Source: UBA3064 sp023258775 (GTDB taxonomy: Bacteria; Pseudomonadota; Gammaproteobacteria; Burkholderiales; Burkholderiaceae_E). Taken from it: a stretch of 64,000 nucleotides of DNA. Location of the stretch: NCBI GenBank assembly GCA_044355655.1, contig JBIKXS010000003.1:1-64000 (forward strand), in the 5' to 3' direction. Position 1 is the stretch's first letter; the number at the start of each line of letters is the position of its first letter. A program made the translations under genes and the position numbers. This document shows, piece by piece, positions 34,058 through 43,400 of this stretch. The notes under the pieces are model-generated. The model did not search any database, had not been told where the DNA came from, and saw only the letters and a program-made list of their open reading frames with translations.

Positions 34058-34956
34058 GCGCCAAGCTCGGTTGGTAAAGGAAGTCGGGAGGCTTGAAGGG
34101 CGAAAGCTGCAATCAGCATGCCCAGCACGTAGAGGCTTGTTCCAGTTGCGTTATACCAAGCGGCGCGTTGTAATGGGTGTTGTAATAATTTCTTCATCAA
34201 TATAAATTGAATCAACAACAAAAGAACAATCCCGAGGGCGTGCAAGCTTTGACCCCAGTAGTAAAGCAGGCCGATCACCAGGCCTTGAGGGAGCGCCATC
34301 ACAAGGCAGGCAAGTCGTGCAGCGCGGTCCACACCAAGTTGTACGGGCAGCGATGCAATGTTCAACTGACGATCGCCTTCAACGGATTTGAAGTCATTGA
34401 GCGTCATGATGCCGTGCGCACCAAAACTGTATAACAGTGCAAGCGCAAGACTTCTTGAGTCTGGTAGCGCACCGGCAGCAAGCACGGTCGCCCCAGTGAT
34501 CCAGGGTAAACCTTCATAGCAAATCGCCACTGCCGTGTTTCCCCACCAGCCGTTTCGCTTCAGACGCAAGGGTGGGGCGCTGTAAGCCCAGGCAAGCAGC
34601 AAGCCTACGGCGGCCGCAGCAAATCCCCAGGGACCAAGTAGTGGCGCGATAGCGAGCGACAGTAAGGTCCATGCAATAGCGATATAAAGGCCGGTACGCC
34701 CTGGCAGACGTCCCGATGGGATGGGTCGCTGTGGTTCATTGATGGCATCGACATGTCGGTCAAACCAGTCGTTGACCGCCTGGCTGGTGGCGCAGACCAG
34801 GGGGCCTGCGAGGATAATTCCCGCAATGATGATGAACCAACGGCCGTCTGGCGAGGCGCCTGACGATACAGCGCCACAGGCAAATGCCCACATCGGGGCA
34901 AACCAGGTAATCGGCTTGAGTAGTTCGAAGGCGGCACGCCACTGGATCGAATGCAT
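34054..34956 (-). CDS. bchG: bacteriochlorophyll synthase (geranylgeranyl transferase)
   Basis: BchG is a membrane UbiA-type prenyltransferase that esterifies bacteriochlorophyllide a with geranylgeranyl (or phytyl) diphosphate. About 300 residues with 7-9 helices. The first Asp-rich motif is in AVNDWFDRHVDAINEPQRPIPSGR near residue 78; the second corresponds to MTLNDFKSVEGDRQLNI near residue 193. The start at 34956 is preferred over 34992, which lies almost at the ppsR stop. Second gene in the ppsR operon. Confidence 0.95.
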   Translation of the reverse strand: MHSIQWRAAFELLKPITWFAPMWAFACGAVSSGASPDGRWFIIIAGIILAGPLVCATSQAVNDWFDRHVDAINEPQRPIPSGRLPGRTGLYIAIAWTLLSLAIAPLLGPWGFAAAAVGLLLAWAYSAPPLRLKRNGWWGNTAVAICYEGLPWITGATVLAAGALPDSRSLALALLYSFGAHGIMTLNDFKSVEGDRQLNIASLPVQLGVDRAARLACLVMALPQGLVIGLLYYWGQSLHALGIVLLLLIQFILMKKLLQHPLQRAAWYNATGTSLYVLGMLIAAFALQASRLPLPTELGA

Positions 34957-34988
34957 ACAGCGAACAATACGCTGGACGCATCGAAGCG

Positions 34989-36521
34989 TCAATCAGATTG
35001 GACAGTATGATCCTGACTGTTTTCGTACTCTGCGAGTCCGTAGCGCCGCAGTTTTGTATAAAGGCTTTGTCGGCTCAATCCAAGCATTTCAGCAGCCGAG
35101 GCCCGATTATCCTTGGTCATCTCAAGCGCGGCCTCGATGCAAAGACGTTCGATGACATCGGTTGATTCACGTACTAAATCCTTTAGCGAGACACTGCCAA
35201 CGAGCTCGGAAAGTTGTTCCATCGAACGTGATAAGGCCGGACCCCGCGCTGGCGCGGCCGCAGCACGGCTTAGCGAACTGCGAATCGTAAGACCTAGAGA
35301 TTTCGCCTGTTCATCGAGATAAGCGGCCGAAATTTCCACCTCGATGGGTGAGCTGAATTCGCTGCTCACCGAGGTCTGATAGTGACGAAGGCTTCGTGAC
35401 TGCTTCAAGCCGCTGATGAGCACATCAAGATCAACCACACCACGACCAAGCCATCGCGCCAGGCTTTCCCCACGTACCAGTCCCTCGTGCGGCAGTCTGA
35501 TCATTTCGAGAAAAGCCGAGTTCGCTTTCTGGATATCGCCCTGTGAATCACAAATCACATTCGCATCGGCTGCGTGCTCGAACCAAGCCTGGCTGATTTG
35601 TAATTGACTTCGGTCAGCAACTCGTAGACTCGATTCAGGGGCAAGTCTCAACAAGACATGAATCTGACCTTCGTGGCGCAGCGCTTGCACGCTGGCAAGG
35701 TATTCGTCTTTGTTTTTGGCATGGCGAACCCGCTGACTTTCTGCCTGACCACTTGCACGCAGCTGATCGATCTGGTTGCGGATGCTGCGCTGTCCTTTGG
35801 CATCAATCGCACTGCTTAAGGTCTTGTTGGAAAGGCGCTTGCCCGACCATTGAAAATGCTCATGACATGCGCCATTCGCCTCAATGACCCGCAGACTATT
35901 GGCATCAATCAGCATTAATGGATCTTCGCTGTGTTGAAAGAGCAGCCGATAGCGGGTCTCGAGATCACGCAGGCGGGTGAACTCTCGCTCAACTTGCTGC
36001 TGCGATTGCACAAACTGCTGCTGCAACTTCACCATTGCATTCATCGATCGACCGATGGCAAGCAATGGGCCTTCGTCGTGCAGGCGCCTCACCCGATAAC
36101 TGATGGGCAGACTGCCGTCACGTATCGGATGATTAAGTTGCCGCCAGGTCGACAAGGCGTCTTGTTGGGCTGTGGACGATTTAGCTTCGCTCAAGCGTGT
36201 TTCGCGATGTTCTAATGGTCGCTCATTGACTTTCGCTTTTTTTGGGTTCGAATTCGGCTGCAACGGCTCAAGTTGGAGCGCAGCATCAAGAAGTGCAAGC
36301 AATTTGCCGCGACTCTCCTGGGTGACCAGATCTGCCCAGAGCTTGCCGCGCCAGCGCTTGAGTTCTGTTGCATCCACCGTCTCGGCATTTCCTGCAGCAT
36401 CAATTACACGGGCCTGCGAATCCAGTACAAGAACGAGATCGGCAGACCATTCCAGCAAGCCCGCCACAGCCTCAGCCTTGAGATCGCGCAAGTCCGCTTT
36501 CGGGGACTCAAATCGTTTCAT
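34989..36521 (-). CDS. ppsR: PpsR/CrtJ redox-sensing transcriptional repressor
   Basis: PpsR/CrtJ represses bch, crt and puc genes under oxygen by binding TGT-N12-ACA. The 510 residues comprise an N-terminal PAS-like region, a Q-linker-like coiled helix (~160-190), two more PAS domains (~190-300 and ~310-415) and a C-terminal Fis-type helix-turn-helix (~464-496, ASAAEMLGLSRQSLYTKLRRYGL). Cys461 directly precedes the DNA-binding helices, where the redox-active Cys of CrtJ/PpsR lies. Cys219 and Cys324 are others. An insert at ~86-121 (Lys/Asn/Gln-rich) makes it longer than usual. No PpaA/AerR antirepressor gene adjoins it. Confidence 0.94.
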   Translation of the reverse strand: MKRFESPKADLRDLKAEAVAGLLEWSADLVLVLDSQARVIDAAGNAETVDATELKRWRGKLWADLVTQESRGKLLALLDAALQLEPLQPNSNPKKAKVNERPLEHRETRLSEAKSSTAQQDALSTWRQLNHPIRDGSLPISYRVRRLHDEGPLLAIGRSMNAMVKLQQQFVQSQQQVEREFTRLRDLETRYRLLFQHSEDPLMLIDANSLRVIEANGACHEHFQWSGKRLSNKTLSSAIDAKGQRSIRNQIDQLRASGQAESQRVRHAKNKDEYLASVQALRHEGQIHVLLRLAPESSLRVADRSQLQISQAWFEHAADANVICDSQGDIQKANSAFLEMIRLPHEGLVRGESLARWLGRGVVDLDVLISGLKQSRSLRHYQTSVSSEFSSPIEVEISAAYLDEQAKSLGLTIRSSLSRAAAAPARGPALSRSMEQLSELVGSVSLKDLVRESTDVIERLCIEAALEMTKDNRASAAEMLGLSRQSLYTKLRRYGLAEYENSQDHTVQSD

Positions 36522-36762
36522 GGAAATCGATCCGCCTTGTCATTGTGTGGCGCGCCGAGTCCAGACGCTCACGCCTGACTCCTGACGAACCTATTGTTAT
36601 CCGCCCTGATTCTTTCGATTCGATGATTCTTTTCGACTTGATCCCTGAAGCACGATCGACGCAATTGAACAGCTAAAACCGTCTAAGACAATTTGCGAAA
36701 CCCGATCTTACAAAAAAATTTTCTGCTTTCCTACTGCTTTCAACGAATTTTGTCGGATATTT

Positions 36763-36780
36763 TGTCAGTTGTTTTAGACA
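36763..36780. promoter_or_regulatory. PpsR/CrtJ-type palindrome upstream of bchF
   Basis: TGTCAGTTGTTTTAGACA is an exact TGT-N12-ACA match with TGTC...GACA arms. A one-mismatch copy (TGT-N12-ACG) lies at 36792-36809, 11 bp downstream. Both are just upstream of the likely -35 box of bchF. They could also serve ppsR itself in the other direction. Confidence 0.72.
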
Positions 36781-36819
36781 TCTTTTTGAAATGTCCAGTG
36801 CCTTAAACGTCCAAACAAA

Positions 36820-36848
36820 TTGACAGTTGGGCTTCATCGGTCTACATT
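36820..36848 (+). promoter_or_regulatory. sigma70-like promoter of the bchF operon
   Basis: TTGACA (36820-36825), a 17-nt spacer and TACATT (36843-36848, four of six to the -10 consensus), about 60 nt before the bchF ATG. The best -35/spacer combination seen in the window. Confidence 0.55.
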
Positions 36849-36907
36849 GACCCTGCGGAAAGACTTGGCAGGACCCCTTAGCCAGCGATCGAGGATGACA
36901 GATCAGC

Positions 36908-37399
36908 ATGACCACCATGGAGCGCGCCACAACAGCATCTGAAGTTCGGGCCCTGTATAGCCCGCAGGAGCGATTGCGTCGCGACCAAACGATTTGGACG
37001 CTGGTGCAGGGGATTCTCGCACCGCTACAATTTTTTGTATTTTTGCTGAGCTTGGCTCTGGTGCTTCGCTTTTTCTATAACGGCGAAGGGTTTGAACTTG
37101 CCACCTGGTCAGTGCTAGCTAAGACATCGCTGCTTTACTTGATCATGATTACTGGTGCCATCTGGGAGAAGGTGGTGTTTGGCCAGTACTTGTTTGCACC
37201 TGCATTTTTTTGGGAAGACATGGTCAGTATGCTGGTGATCGCACTGCATAGTCTTTATTTGTGGGTGTGGTGGCAGGGCCAATGGCCTGAGCGATTACAA
37301 CTCGGGCTTGCACTTGCTGCCTATGGTAGCTACCTCATTAATGCCGCGCAGTTTTTGCTCAAACTCAGGCAAGCAAGACTTCAGGGGGCATCTGCATGA
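36908..37399 (+). CDS. bchF: 3-vinyl bacteriochlorophyllide hydratase
   Basis: BchF hydrates the C3-vinyl group to hydroxyethyl. It is 163 residues long with several hydrophobic helices; recognised by YSPQERLRRDQTIWTLVQGILAPLQFFVFLLSLALVLRF and EKVVFGQYLFAPAFFWEDMVSM. First gene of the 14.5-kb bchF-to-puhE operon, with PpsR-type sites and a promoter upstream. It overlaps bchN by 4 nt (ATGA). Confidence 0.95.
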   Translation: MTTMERATTASEVRALYSPQERLRRDQTIWTLVQGILAPLQFFVFLLSLALVLRFFYNGEGFELATWSVLAKTSLLYLIMITGAIWEKVVFGQYLFAPAFFWEDMVSMLVIALHSLYLWVWWQGQWPERLQLGLALAAYGSYLINAAQFLLKLRQARLQGASA

Positions 37400-38658
37400 A
37401 TGCGCCTGATCAGGGCATGAGCGTGCATTGGTTAAGAGAGCGAGGCCAGCATGAGGTGTTTTGCGGACTGACCGGCATCATGTGGCTACACCGAAAAATG
37501 CAGGATGCATTTTTCCTGATTGTTGGCTCGCGGACTTGTGCACACCTTATGCAATCGGCAGCTGGTGTCATGATTTTTGCAGAGCCCCGATTTGCCACGG
37601 CGATCATCGAGGAGCGCGACCTTGCCGGGCTTGCCGATGCTCATGAAGAACTTGATCGTGTCGCGTCGGCGCTGATTGCGCGCCGACCGGATATTGGTCT
37701 GCTTTTTTTAGTTGGATCCTGCCCATCAGAGGTGATTAAGCTCGATCTTTCAAGGGCGGCTCAACGATTAGATCAACGTTTCGGCGACCAGCTTCGTGTG
37801 CTTGCATACTCGGGCTCGGGCATTGAAACCAGTTTTACTCAAGGTGAAGATGCCTGCCTGGCTGCCTTGGTGCCCCAAATGCCCCAGCGTCAGACTTCGG
37901 AATCGGCTCATTTACTGGTGGTTGGGACCTTAGCCGATGTGGTGGAGGACCAAATGCGTCGCCACTTTGAGGCGATGGGACTTAAGCATTTAGACTTCTT
38001 CCCGGGTCGCCGCGGCATGGATCTCGCTGCTGTGGGTCCGCAAACTAATGTCTTGCTTGCGCAACCCTTTCTCGGCGAAACCCTGCGCTTGTTGCAGGCG
38101 CGGGGCGCCAAGCATTTGCCGGCGCGCTTTCCACTCGGTGCTGAGGGTTCGCTTGCCTGGTTTGAGGCCGCAGCGAATGCTTTTGATATCCCGACATCGC
38201 ATCAGCAAAAGGTCTTGTTGCCACTTGCAGAACGCGCGCGCGTATCGATGCAAAAGCATCGCCAAACGCTTCAGGGAAAAAAGGTTTTCTTTTTCCCCGA
38301 TTCGCAGCTTGAGCCCGCACTTGCGCGTTTTCTTTATCAGGAAATGGCGATGCAGCTCACAGAGGTTGGAACGCCCTATCTTCACGGACCGATCATGCAA
38401 GCCGAGCTTGATGCCTTGCCAGCGGGTATTTGTCTGAGTGAGGGCCAGGACGTTGACCGTCAACTTGATCGATGCATGGATGCATCCGTTGATTTAGCGG
38501 TGTGTGGTCTTGGGCTGGCTAATCCTCTTGAAGCCAGGGGCATCAGCACAAAGTGGTCGATTGAACTGGTTTTCACACCGATACAAGGGTTTGAACAAGC
38601 ATCTGACCTCGCTGGGCTTTTCTCAAGACCGCTCCAACGACGCGAGCTTTTATCATGA
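37396..38658 (+). CDS. bchN: light-independent protochlorophyllide reductase subunit N
   Basis: BchN is the NifD-like subunit of the dark-operative protochlorophyllide reductase (BchL-BchN-BchB). At 420 residues it has the three cysteine ligands of the NB [4Fe-4S] cluster in EVFCGLTG, SRTCAHL and GSCPSEV. Normal length. It overlaps both neighbours by 4 nt (ATGA), implying translational coupling with bchF and bchB. Confidence 0.96.
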   Translation: MNAPDQGMSVHWLRERGQHEVFCGLTGIMWLHRKMQDAFFLIVGSRTCAHLMQSAAGVMIFAEPRFATAIIEERDLAGLADAHEELDRVASALIARRPDIGLLFLVGSCPSEVIKLDLSRAAQRLDQRFGDQLRVLAYSGSGIETSFTQGEDACLAALVPQMPQRQTSESAHLLVVGTLADVVEDQMRRHFEAMGLKHLDFFPGRRGMDLAAVGPQTNVLLAQPFLGETLRLLQARGAKHLPARFPLGAEGSLAWFEAAANAFDIPTSHQQKVLLPLAERARVSMQKHRQTLQGKKVFFFPDSQLEPALARFLYQEMAMQLTEVGTPYLHGPIMQAELDALPAGICLSEGQDVDRQLDRCMDASVDLAVCGLGLANPLEARGISTKWSIELVFTPIQGFEQASDLAGLFSRPLQRRELLS

Positions 38659-40448
38659 AGCTAGCGGTCTGGACCTACGAAGGGCCACCCCATGTCGGTG
38701 CCATGCGGGTGGCTACCGGCATGCGATCGCTGCACTATGTGCTTCACGCACCGCAGGGAGACACCTACGCTGATCTGCTCTTCACCATGATCGAGCGGAG
38801 AAATCAACGGCCTCCGGTCACATACACAACCTTCCAGGCACGTGACTTGGGCTCAGATACTGCGGCTTTGTTTAAGCGTGCAACTCAAGAGGCTTTTGAG
38901 CGATTCGCACCGCAAGCGATGATTGTTGGTGCCTCTTGCACCGGTGAATTAATACAGGACGATCCCGCTGGACTTGCGTTAGCTTTGCAACTACCCATAC
39001 CAGTGATTCCGCTTGAATTACCTTCGTATCAGAAAAAAGAAAATTGGGGTGCTGCAGAGACTTTTTACCAACTCGTTCGTCATTTGGTCAAAGCCCGAGC
39101 ACAAGCTAAACCGCAGCATGACGCTGAGCCTGCCGCAGAGGTTTCCGCCGAGCATCCCGCAGTGTCTTGCGCCGAGTATTCCGCAGAATCTTCTGCAAGA
39201 CGGCCTCGTTGTAACCTGCTTGGTCCTACCGCGCTCGGATTTCGACATCGCGACGATGTGAAAGAAATTAGCGGTTTGTTGAATGCCATCGGAATTGATG
39301 TGCAAACCGTTGCGCCCCTTGGCGCTGATCCACAGGCTATATCAAGGCTGGGTGAGGCTGATTTCAATGTCTTGATGTATCCCGAACTTGGATTACAAGC
39401 AGCGCAGTGGCTACAAAAAAACTGCGCTCAGCCCTTTACCAAAGAGATACCGATCGGCATTAAGGGGACCCAGCGCTTCATTGACGAGGTGGCGGGGCTA
39501 GCCGGGCTTGATCTCGATCCGTCGCAGATCGAAAGCTTGTCAGCGGCTGCCCGATCGGGTTGGTATGCGCGATCAGTCGATTCGAATTATCTGCACGGCA
39601 AGCGTGTTTTTGTGTTTGGAGATGCCACCCATGCGTTGGCTGCCGCGCGTATGGCTAGCGAAGAGATCGGTCTTCAGGTTGTTGGTATTGGAACTTATAG
39701 CAGAGAGTGGGCGCGGGAAATACGCAGCCTTGCCGAAAGCCTTGGCGCAGTTGCCTTGATTAGCGATGACTATTTAGAGGTTGAGCGAGCGATCGATGAG
39801 CTTCAGCCTGAGCTAGTGCTTGGCACACAAATGGAAAGGCATATCGCCAAGCGCTTACGCATTCCCTGTGCGGTGATTTCTGCGCCAGTCCATGTTCAGG
39901 ACTACCCGTCGCGTTACTCGCCGCAAATGGGCTTTGAAGGCAGCAATGTACTGTTTGATACCTGGATTCATCCCTTGATGATGGGTCTTGAAGAGCATTT
40001 GCTTGCGATGTTTCGAGAAGATTTTGAGTTTCACGATGGTCAGAGTCCATCACATTTGGGTACGGGCGCAACACAGCCTCAAAGCAGAAGTTTCTCAGCG
40101 AGCCAAAGCCAAAATCGCTCGATGAGCGAAAGCCAAATTGCCTCACCAATCCAAAGCCAAATAAGCTCGATGAGCGAAAGCCAAACTGGATCAACGAGCC
40201 AAAGCCAGGGTCTGGCTGAGAACACGGTTCAGATCGATCTTGCTAATGGAACTGTGGCAGAGCGAGCGGCTCAACAATCAGCCAATGAACCAATCTGGGA
40301 AGTTGACGCTGAGCAGGAGTTAAAAAAGATTCCATTTTTTGTCCGTGGTAAAGCGCGAAAAAACACCGAGTTATTTGCTCGAAATCAGGGCTTATCGCGC
40401 ATCACCATCAAGACGCTTTACGACGCCAAAGCCCACTTTGCCCGTTAA
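38655..40448 (+). CDS. bchB: light-independent protochlorophyllide reductase subunit B
   Basis: BchB is the NifK-like partner of BchN. Core blocks: MKLAVWTYEGPPHVGAMRVATGMRSLHYVLHAPQGDTYADLLFTMIERR, VGASCTGELIQDDP and PSRYSPQMGFEGSNVLFDTWIHPLMMGLEEHLL. It ends with the PCP_red domain (WEVDAEQELKKIPFFVRGKARKNTE). At 597 residues it is ~70-90 longer than usual because of two inserts: three 8-residue Ala/Glu repeats at 157-180, and a Ser/Gln-rich repeat segment at ~475-525 before PCP_red. Both keep the frame and avoid conserved blocks. Confidence 0.95.
   Translation: MKLAVWTYEGPPHVGAMRVATGMRSLHYVLHAPQGDTYADLLFTMIERRNQRPPVTYTTFQARDLGSDTAALFKRATQEAFERFAPQAMIVGASCTGELIQDDPAGLALALQLPIPVIPLELPSYQKKENWGAAETFYQLVRHLVKARAQAKPQHDAEPAAEVSAEHPAVSCAEYSAESSARRPRCNLLGPTALGFRHRDDVKEISGLLNAIGIDVQTVAPLGADPQAISRLGEADFNVLMYPELGLQAAQWLQKNCAQPFTKEIPIGIKGTQRFIDEVAGLAGLDLDPSQIESLSAAARSGWYARSVDSNYLHGKRVFVFGDATHALAAARMASEEIGLQVVGIGTYSREWAREIRSLAESLGAVALISDDYLEVERAIDELQPELVLGTQMERHIAKRLRIPCAVISAPVHVQDYPSRYSPQMGFEGSNVLFDTWIHPLMMGLEEHLLAMFREDFEFHDGQSPSHLGTGATQPQSRSFSASQSQNRSMSESQIASPIQSQISSMSESQTGSTSQSQGLAENTVQIDLANGTVAERAAQQSANEPIWEVDAEQELKKIPFFVRGKARKNTELFARNQGLSRITIKTLYDAKAHFAR
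39123..39194 (+). repeat. 24-bp tandem repeat (3 copies) in bchB
   Basis: Three diverged 24-nt units at 39123, 39147 and 39171, encoding AEPAAEVS, AEHPAVSC and AEYSAESS (BchB residues 157-180). They lie between conserved blocks of the protein. Confidence 0.8.
40095..40210 (+). repeat. 24-bp-period Ser/Gln repeat in bchB
   Basis: Repeats built on AGCGAAAGCCAAA/AGCCAAAGCCAA. The stretch TCGATGAGCGAAAGCCAAA occurs at 40119 and again at 40167, a 48-nt step made of two 24-nt units. It encodes Ser-x-Ser-Gln-Ser-Gln type units just before the C-terminal PCP_red domain. Confidence 0.82.
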
Positions 40449-40475
40449 CTCAAGGAAAACTAGAAACCCACGCTC

Positions 40476-43400
40476 ATGAAAAACCCGTTAAGTCATCAGC
40501 CGATTCGCATTTGCGTGATCACGCTTGATGCCCATTTGGCAAGCGCCATGGACCATGCGCGGGAACAACTCATGCAAGAGCTTGGAGGCTTGAGACTCAA
40601 TCTGCATGCGGCTGCGGAGTTTGCCGCCGATGCAGCGAAGTTAAAGCACTGCCTGGAAGATATTGCCGAGGCGGACATCATCGTTGCGAATATGCTATTT
40701 CTTGAAGAGCATATTCGTTTGGTCCAGGCTGCTTTGGAGGCGCGTCGCATGGACTGCGATGCGATGCTGGTTTGCTTATCGGCCTCTGAGGTGACCAAGC
40801 TCACCCGGGTTGGGCGCTTTGATATGCAAAAGCCGAGCTCGGCGGCGATGAATTTCCTCAAAAAACTACGCGGTGCCTCGCGTTCCAGTGATTCGGCAAC
40901 CGACGATGATCCTGGCACCGACGAATTGAGTAAAGGCTTAATGCGTCGCCCGAGTCAAGCCTCGTCGCAACCCGCTAGCTCAGGTGAAAAGCAAATGGCG
41001 ATGTTGCGCCGTTTGCCAAAGATCTTGCGTTTCATTCCAGGCACTGCACAGGACGTGAGGGTTTACTTCCTTTGTATGCAGTACTGGCTTGCGGGAAGCC
41101 AGGGTAACTTGGGCAATATGCTGCGATTGCTTGTTGATCGCTACGCTAGCGGACCACGCGCGCAGTTGCGAGGACGCTTAAAAATCCAGGATCCGATCGA
41201 GTATCCGGACGTTGGGCTTTACCACCCGACACTGGAGAACGGGGTATGCACCGAACTGTCAGCGCTACCTGGTTTCCAAAGCAAGACGATACGGCCCCGA
41301 GTCGGTGTTTTGGTCTTGCGTTCCTATTTGCTTGCAGACAATGTTGCACACTACAACGCAGTGATTCTGGCGCTTGAGGCTCGCGGTATGCAGGTCATCA
41401 CTGCATTTGCGAGCGGACTTGATGCACGTTCAGCCATCGAACGTTACTTTTTTGATCAGCAGGCTAAGCCTTCAATCGATGTTTTGTTATCGCTTACCGG
41501 ATTTTCCCTGGTAGGAGGGCCGGCTTATAACGATGCCAAAGCAGCGCAGGAAATTCTCCAAAGACTTGATGTTCCTTATATCGCTGCACAAGCTGTAGAG
41601 TTTCAATTATTAAATCAATGGGAAGAGTCTGAGCGGGGTCTCATGCCTGTGGAAAGCACCATGATGGTGGCGATTCCAGAGCTTGACGGTGCAACAGGCT
41701 CGATGGTTTTCGGCGGCCGTGGGCCTTCACAGCGCAATATGTCCGCACATCCCGAGCGCGTTCAAACCCTTGCTGCCCGAATTGAAAAGTTAATTAGGCT
41801 TCGTAAGAAATCAGCCGCCGAGCGAAAATTGGCCATTGTGATCTTCGGCTTTCCTCCCAACGCAGGAAGTATTGGTACGGCCGCTCATCTCGATGTTTTT
41901 GCATCGCTTTGGCATTTACTCAATCGATTACAAGGCGAAGGCTATCGCATCAATATGCCCGCTTCGCTTGCTGACTTACGCGAGCAAATCCTTCATGGCA
42001 ACGCGATGCGCTACGGAACAAGCGCCAATGTTGCAGCTCAAATTTCGGTTGATGACTATATCGAAGGAGAGCGCTGGATCGATGCGATCAGCGCACAGTG
42101 GGGACCAGCCCCCGGGCGGCTGCAAAGCGACGGACAGTCGATTTTTGTCTACGGGCTTGACCTGGGCGCTGTTTTTATCGGGGTTCAACCAGCCTTTGGG
42201 TTTGAGGGCGATCCCATGCGATTGCTCTTTGAAAAGAGCTTCACACCCACGCATGCGTTTGCGGCCTTTTATCGTTACTTACGTGAGCAGTTTCAAGCTG
42301 ATGCCCTTTTGCATTTTGGCACCCATGGCGCGCTTGAGTTCATGCCGGGTAAGCAATGCGGCATGAGTGAGGCTTGTTGGCCTGATCGATTGATTAGCGA
42401 TACACCTCATTTTTACTTTTATGCAGCAAACAATCCTTCTGAGGCAACGATTGCAAAACGACGCGCCGCGGCAACTCTCCTAAGTTATAGAACACCACCG
42501 CTTGCCCAGGCTGGGCTTTATGCGGGTCTGCACGAATTGAAGGTGCTGGTTGAACGCTGGCGAGGTCTTGCGCCTGAGCTGCAACAAGAGCGAGACCTTC
42601 TCCAAACACTCATCGTTGAGCAGGCAGTGAAGCTTGAACTGGTTACAGCAAGTGCATCAGCCAGTGAGCAAGGCGTTGCCCATATACAAGCTCGCGTGCT
42701 CGAAATCGAACAAAGCCTAATCCCTGAAGGCATGCACCAGTTGGGTAGTGAGCCATCGCGCGAAAGTTTGATGACTTGGGCCCAGGCGATGTTGCAGGCG
42801 GCTGCAGGTGCACCTGTGTCAGCAAAGCTTGCCTGTGCTGTGCTCGATATCGCCTCAAGAGAGGGAAAAGCAATCGCGGGTAAGGCCCTTGATGATTTGC
42901 AAGCCAGCGCTTCGATGTTGCCTCCCGATGCGATGAAAAAGGCCTTGCAAGCGCTTCAAGCGATGGCCGCCTCTGAAGGGCTTAGGCTTGATTGCCTGCA
43001 CGCAGTCATCCACGCTTTACGGCATTTGCAGCAGGATCAGGAAAGTGAGGGGATTATTCGTGCGCTTGAAGGACGATTTATTCAGGCCTCGGCTGGCGGT
43101 GATATTTTGCGTAACCCAGAGGTCTTGCCTGCAGGGCGCAATATTCACGGCTTTGATCCCTTTCGTATTCCCAGCCGCTTTGCGATGGCCGACGGGAGGG
43201 CGCAAGCCGAGCGCCTGATCGCGCGTCACCAAGCTGACGGTCACGGCTTTCCCGAGTCGATTGCGCTTGTTCTTTGGGGTAGTGATAATTTAAAGAGCGA
43301 AGGCGCACCGCTTGCTCAGGCGCTTGCGCTTTTGGGTGCTGCCCCCCGTTTTGACAGTTACGGGCGCCTTGCGGGTGCACAACTTATACCGATCGAGCAA

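Larger units (their letters stand above)
36522..36907. promoter_or_regulatory. divergent ppsR-bchF control region (386 nt)
   Basis: The longest gap between genes in the window. It is AT-rich in its right half and contains the PpsR-type pair at 36763-36809 and a sigma70-like promoter (36820-36848) for bchF. No credible coding frame is seen. The left half (36522-36700) shows nothing recognisable beyond an expected promoter for ppsR. Confidence 0.6.
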
